Of a DNA stretch of 9,308 nt, positions 6,556-9,308 are shown in pieces. Location: NCBI GenBank assembly GCA_003487955.1, contig DNNJ01000060.1:1-9308 (forward strand), written 5' to 3'. The position numbers were made by a program, and so were the translations under genes. This DNA comes from Clostridiales bacterium (GTDB lineage Bacteria; Bacillota; Clostridia; Tissierellales; Sedimentibacteraceae). The notes under the pieces were generated by a model. That model searched no databases. It was not told the DNA's origin and worked only from the letters and a program-made list of their open reading frames with translations. Position 1 is the first letter of the stretch. Each line of letters begins with the position of its first letter.

Positions 6556-6588
6556 AAAAAACCCCATAATCAAATATCATGAGGTTTT
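6556..6588 (-). terminator. Rho-independent terminator after the HEPN gene
   Basis: On the minus strand AAAACCTCAT pairs with ATGGGGTTTT (arms 6579-6588 and 6558-6567, one G-T pair, 11-base loop) and the stem runs into a T tract. It lies 28 bases past the HEPN stop and separates the HEPN-MNT unit from the sigma operon. Confidence 0.75.
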
Positions 6589-6615
6589 ATTAAACATAAA
6601 AATAACGTATTTTTT

Positions 6616-7002
6616 TTAATCTATTATCTTTTTAACTTCATCAATTATTTTCATCAAAGATGAATAGCACTTCAAAAAATCCTCTTTAGTAGCAGTAAAA
6701 AAATCATTCCCGGGGTATTTCGCATCAAAATAGTAATCGGTCAAATTTGCAAGCTCCTCTTCCGGTAGTTCAAAAGAAGGAATGTACCTGTTTATGGCTC
6801 TATAAATAGTCCGTAATGAATGAGTTTTTAATAATTTATCTTTGTCATCATAAACATAGGATAAAGTAATTATGTGTTTTAACAGCTTTTCTCCAATTTG
6901 CTGACATGAAATACAATGTTGATTGTAATAAGGCAGATGCTTAACAGCATTAAGATATTCTAAATCATTCATTGCAATATGATAATAATCATTCTTTATC
7001 AT
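6616..7002 (-). CDS. HEPN domain protein, partner of the MNT protein
   Basis: The 128-residue product is a single HEPN domain of the PF05168 style: NDLEYLNAVKHLPYYNQHCI, the QQIGEKLLKHI helix (34-44), KTHSL (59-63) and the late signature DYYFDAKYPG (89-98). HEPN proteins next to minimal nucleotidyltransferases are commonly toxin-antitoxin pairs in which the HEPN protein cuts RNA. The usual catalytic pattern, Arg followed 4-6 residues later by His, is absent: the first Arg is residue 64, after the last His (61). RNase toxicity should therefore not be assumed, and a binding or scaffold role is possible. The ATG at 7002 has GGAGGAAGG six bases upstream and overlaps the end of the MNT gene by 14 bases, so the two are coupled. 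A terminator follows. A decayed relative of this gene lies at 3016-3086. Confidence 0.88.
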   Translation of the reverse strand: MIKNDYYHIAMNDLEYLNAVKHLPYYNQHCISCQQIGEKLLKHIITLSYVYDDKDKLLKTHSLRTIYRAINRYIPSFELPEEELANLTDYYFDAKYPGNDFFTATKEDFLKCYSSLMKIIDEVKKIID

Positions 7003-7354
7003 TAGAATCCTTCCTCCATAAAATTATTCTATTTTCTAATATACTTTCTGCTAATAAGCTGACATAGTTGCCTGTCAATTCATCTGATTTTATAAAAACA
7101 ATATCGCAATTGTGTTCTTCGGCTATTGAGCGTAGATTGCCCTTTGTTATTCTGTCAGGAAGATGTTTTTCAAAGAGGAGATAAATATCGGAATCACTAT
7201 TACAGGTAAAACTATTTTTTGCAACACTTCCAAAGATACCTATTTCTACAATGTCGCTCAAATCAGCTTCCAACACTTTTTTTATAACAGCATCGGCATT
7301 TTTCATCAGCTTTTGTCTTAAATTTTCTCTTGCATATACTAATTCTGTCTGCAT
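6989..7354 (-). CDS. Minimal nucleotidyltransferase (MNT) domain protein
   Basis: The 121-residue product belongs to the DNA polymerase beta-like minimal nucleotidyltransferases. It has the complete motif Gly-Ser, ten residues, Asp-X-Asp (G42 S43, D54, D56; GIFGSVAKNSF then SDSDIYLLF) and a third acid in HNCDIVFI (D84), so metal binding and nucleotide transfer look intact. In characterised HEPN-MNT pairs the MNT protein can act as antitoxin by adding AMP to its HEPN partner; that is the likely role here but is inferred. It is the first gene of the unit: GAAAGGGGAGG lies five bases before ATG 7354, and the promoter at 7391-7419 is strong. Its end overlaps the HEPN start by 14 bases. Confidence 0.9.
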   Translation of the reverse strand: MQTELVYARENLRQKLMKNADAVIKKVLEADLSDIVEIGIFGSVAKNSFTCNSDSDIYLLFEKHLPDRITKGNLRSIAEEHNCDIVFIKSDELTGNYVSLLAESILENRIILWRKDSNDKE

Positions 7355-7390
7355 ATTTTCCTCCCCTTTCTATGTCCTTTTGATGATGTT

Positions 7391-7419
7391 ATTATATCAA
7401 AATTGCATTAAAATATCAA
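7391..7419 (-). promoter_or_regulatory. Sigma-A promoter of the MNT-HEPN unit
   Basis: On the minus strand -35 TTGATA (7414-7419) and -10 TATAAT (7391-7396) are 17 bases apart, with TGA directly before the -10 box (extended -10). The predicted start near 7384 gives a 30-base leader to ATG 7354. Confidence 0.8.
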
Positions 7420-7533
7420 ATCATATATCATGAAGTTTTATGTTTAAACGCTATCATAGTTACTATTCATTCATACTTGCTAATCATTCCTTTTTTAAAT
7501 AAATTGTATGGTGGCATATATGGGAGTTTAAAA

Positions 7534-7650
7534 TGAGCAAAATTTCAAGTAGTGTGTTGATAAGGGGCTAATTATGAGCAAAATTTCAACTAATGTGTTG
7601 ATAATTAAGAAAAACTCAGTAAATACACACATTAATTGAAATTTTGCTCA
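7534..7650. mobile_element. Remnant of an insertion sequence or MITE-like element
   Basis: A 30-base unit beginning TGAGCAAAATTTCAA occurs at 7534-7563 and again at 7575-7604 (28 of 30 identical). A third copy lies inverted at 7627-7650, matching the second over 24 bases with one mismatch. Multiple repeats at an element end facing an inverted copy recall the ends of IS21-type elements, but no transposase remains, so this would be an internally deleted copy or a small non-autonomous element. TGTA-type ends at about 7505 and 7677 could be the true termini; no target-site duplication is seen. A long hairpin past the end of polC is the alternative reading. The rest of 7355-7745 shows only the MNT promoter. 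Confidence 0.55.
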
Positions 7651-7745
7651 CTTGCCTAAAATAAATTGAAGTTTACATCTGCAGTGAACAGTAACCTATC
7701 ATATTATGGAAGAAATTTCACCGGCAAATATGCGTTCTCCAACCA

Positions 7746-9308
7746 TTAAACATTGAAAATCGAGATTTGATTGGTTTCATCCATATTTTTCAGGCAGCCG
7801 TGGTTTTCCAACACTTCGATTACGGTCTTTGATACTTTTGCCCTCTTTATAATATCTTCAATAGAAATAAATTCTGAAATTTCTCGCTCTGCCTTAATAT
7901 TTGCTGCCGCATTGGCACCAAGTCCCGGAAGTCCCATAAGAGGAGGCAGTATTCCTTCTTCTGTCAGAAGGAATTTTCTGTCATCTGATTTATATAAATC
8001 AACCTTTGTAAACTTATATCCCCGCTTGTACATTTCGTAAGCAACTTCAAGAACGGTAATTAAATTCTTTTCCTTTGCAGTCTTGTCATTTCCTTTTTCT
8101 TCAAGATATTTTATTGTGCTTAATATATGATTTTGTCCTTTTGTGACAATATCTGCATCAAAATCATCAACCTTTGTAGTAAAATATGCTGAATAAAAAG
8201 CTTCCGGGTAATGAACCTTAAAGTAAGCAATTTTAACTGACATGGTAACATATGCAACTGCGTGAGCCTTTGGAAACATATATTTAATAGTATTGCAGGA
8301 GTCTATGTACCACTTTGGAACATTCTGCTCCTTCATTGCCTTCTCATCCTCTTCCCTAAGCCCCTTGCCTTTACGGACTCTTTCCATTATGTCAAAAGCA
8401 GTTTTCTTTTCCACTCCCATTTGAATTAAATAAGTCATTATATCGTCACGGGTGGAAATAACTCCGCCGATTTCTGCATATCCTTGTTTTATTATCTCTT
8501 GGGCATTGTTAATCCATACATCGGTTCCGTGGGAAAGTCCGCTTATGCGTACTAAGTCAGAAAATGAGCTAGGCTTTGTATCCATAATCATCTGTCTTAC
8601 AAAAGGAGTTCCAAATTCAGGTATTGCCAATGTTCCGGTGCTGCAGCCTATTTCATCCAAGGAAATACCAAGTATTTCAGGACTGTTAAATATGGTCATT
8701 GTATCCGGGTCATCTACAGGAATAGTTTCTTTGTTTACACCTGTTAAATCTTCTAACATACGTATAATACTTGGTGTATCATGACCAAGCAAATCAAGCT
8801 TTAAAATTCGCCCCGAAATTGAATGGTAGTCAAAATGTGTGGTTTTTGTTCCTGACTTTTCATTATTTGCAGGATATTGGACAGGTGTAAAATCATGTAT
8901 ATCCTTATCTGCCGGAACAATCATAACCCCACCCGGGTGCTGGCCGGAGGTGCGCTTTATACCTTGGCATCCTTGAATAAGTCTGTCAATTTCCGCTTTT
9001 CGTTTATTAATCCCTCTTTCTTCAAAATAATTTTTAACAAACCCAAAAGCAGTCCTGTCGGCAATTGTACTTATAGTACCGGCTCTGAAAACTTTTCCTT
9101 CTCCGAAAAGCTCTTCGGTATATTTCATGCAGACACCTTGCTCCTCACCTGCAAAGTTGAGGTCTATATCAGGCTCTTTGTCTCCTTCAAATCCTAAAAA
9201 AACTTCAAAAGGTATGTCATGACCTTCTTTAGCCATCAGGGTGCTGCATTTAGGGCAATATTTGTCGGGTAAATCAAACCCCGAGCCATAGCTTCCGTCT
9301 TCTATAAA
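7746..9308 (-). CDS. polC: DNA polymerase III alpha subunit, PolC type, C-terminal part
   Basis: PolC is the main replicative polymerase of low-GC Gram-positive bacteria. The frame enters from the right edge ([18 protein letters not shown] is in phase with the rest) and ends at a natural stop, giving the last 520 residues of a protein normally about 1,400 long. Visible are the CPKC half of a zinc-binding site (18-21), the catalytic palm motif PDIDLNF (46-52) with its two aspartates, [31 protein letters not shown] of the nucleotide-binding region, [20 protein letters not shown], and the helix-hairpin-helix-like [12 protein letters not shown] near the end. The PHP and proofreading exonuclease domains lie outside the window. 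No terminator is recognisable after the stop. The Met at 9236 is internal, not a start. Confidence 0.97.
   Translation of the reverse strand, partial: FIEDGSYGSGFDLPDKYCPKCSTLMAKEGHDIPFEVFLGFEGDKEPDIDLNFAGEEQGVCMKYTEELFGEGKVFRAGTISTIADRTAFGFVKNYFEERGINKRKAEIDRLIQGCQGIKRTSGQHPGGVMIVPADKDIHDFTPVQYPANNEKSGTKTTHFDYHSISGRILKLDLLGHDTPSIIRMLEDLTGVNKETIPVDDPDTMTIFNSPEILGISLDEIGCSTGTLAIPEFGTPFVRQMIMDTKPSSFSDLVRISGLSHGTDVWINNAQEIIKQGYAEIGGVISTRDDIMTYLIQMGVEKKTAFDIMERVRKGKGLREEDEKAMKEQNVPKWYIDSCNTIKYMFPKAHAVAYVTMSVKIAYFKVHYPEAFYSAYFTTKVDDFDADIVTKGQNHILSTIKYLEEKGNDKTAKEKNLITVLEVAYEMYKRGYKFTKVDLYKSDDRKFLLTEEGILPPLMGLPGLGANAAANIKAEREISEFISIEDIIKRAKVSKTVIEVLENHGCLKNMDETNQISIFNV

Noticed and set aside
7534..7604. 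Two 30-base direct repeats as a mini CRISPR array.
   Set aside because: Only two units with an 11-base gap, a third copy inverted, and no cas genes.
7536..7637. Small plus-strand frames starting MSKIS in both direct repeats.
   Set aside because: They arise from the repeat sequence itself and are only about 12-20 codons long.
7680..7745. A terminator directly after polC.
   Set aside because: No stem followed by a T tract could be found here; the long hairpin at 7575-7650 lacks a T tract.
8452..8784. Plus-strand frame of 110 codons inside polC, and similar ones at 181-405, 418-621, 7771-8040 and 8877-9197.
   Set aside because: They are antisense to strongly conserved polC or nusA coding sequence.

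Overview
The window looks like an AT-rich chromosome segment of a low-GC Firmicute of the class Clostridia. The evidence is a PolC-type replicative polymerase, the polC / rimP-nusA gene order, strong AGGAGG-like ribosome binding sites and sigma-A promoters with near-consensus boxes. An Acetivibrio/Ruminiclostridium-like host is a guess from gene style only. Every gene I accept is on the minus strand, so the window is described here in transcription order, from high to low coordinates.

Housekeeping frame: the 3' part of polC (7746-9308) comes first. rimP (814-1278) and the 5' part of nusA (1-797) come last. In many Firmicutes polC is followed almost directly by rimP and nusA. Here about 6.5 kb of accessory DNA lies between them, and rimP-nusA has its own near-consensus promoter at 1397-1425 with a perfect hairpin in its leader.

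Accessory block, in transcription order: (a) 7355-7745 has no gene but holds two direct copies and one inverted copy of a 24-30 bp sequence, probably the ends of a gutted insertion sequence; it also holds the promoter of the next pair. (b) 6616-7354 is an overlapping pair, a minimal nucleotidyltransferase (MNT) and a HEPN protein, with its own promoter and terminator. (c) 6204-6615 has no accepted gene. It holds that terminator, a ~96 bp sequence repeated at 4856-4960, short repeats and a promoter for the next gene. (d) 4931-6203 is an overlapping ECF-like sigma factor and a membrane DUF4367 protein, its probable anti-sigma factor. (e) 4471-4845 is the headless C-terminal part of an unknown protein, preceded by the same 35 bp promoter-like block found upstream of the sigma gene. 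(f) 4263-4470 has no gene but a perfect 13 bp inverted repeat. (g) 3090-4262 is a DUF2812 membrane protein. (h) 2759-3089 holds a 71 bp decayed HEPN fragment and a consensus promoter. (i) 1448-2758 is an AAA ATPase with a DUF4143 domain.

Working model: polC and rimP-nusA are core replication and transcription/translation genes. The block between them is a collection site for small self-contained modules (HEPN-MNT, sigma/anti-sigma, ATPase), with several scars of earlier copies. I see no CRISPR array, tRNA, rRNA or intact transposase.
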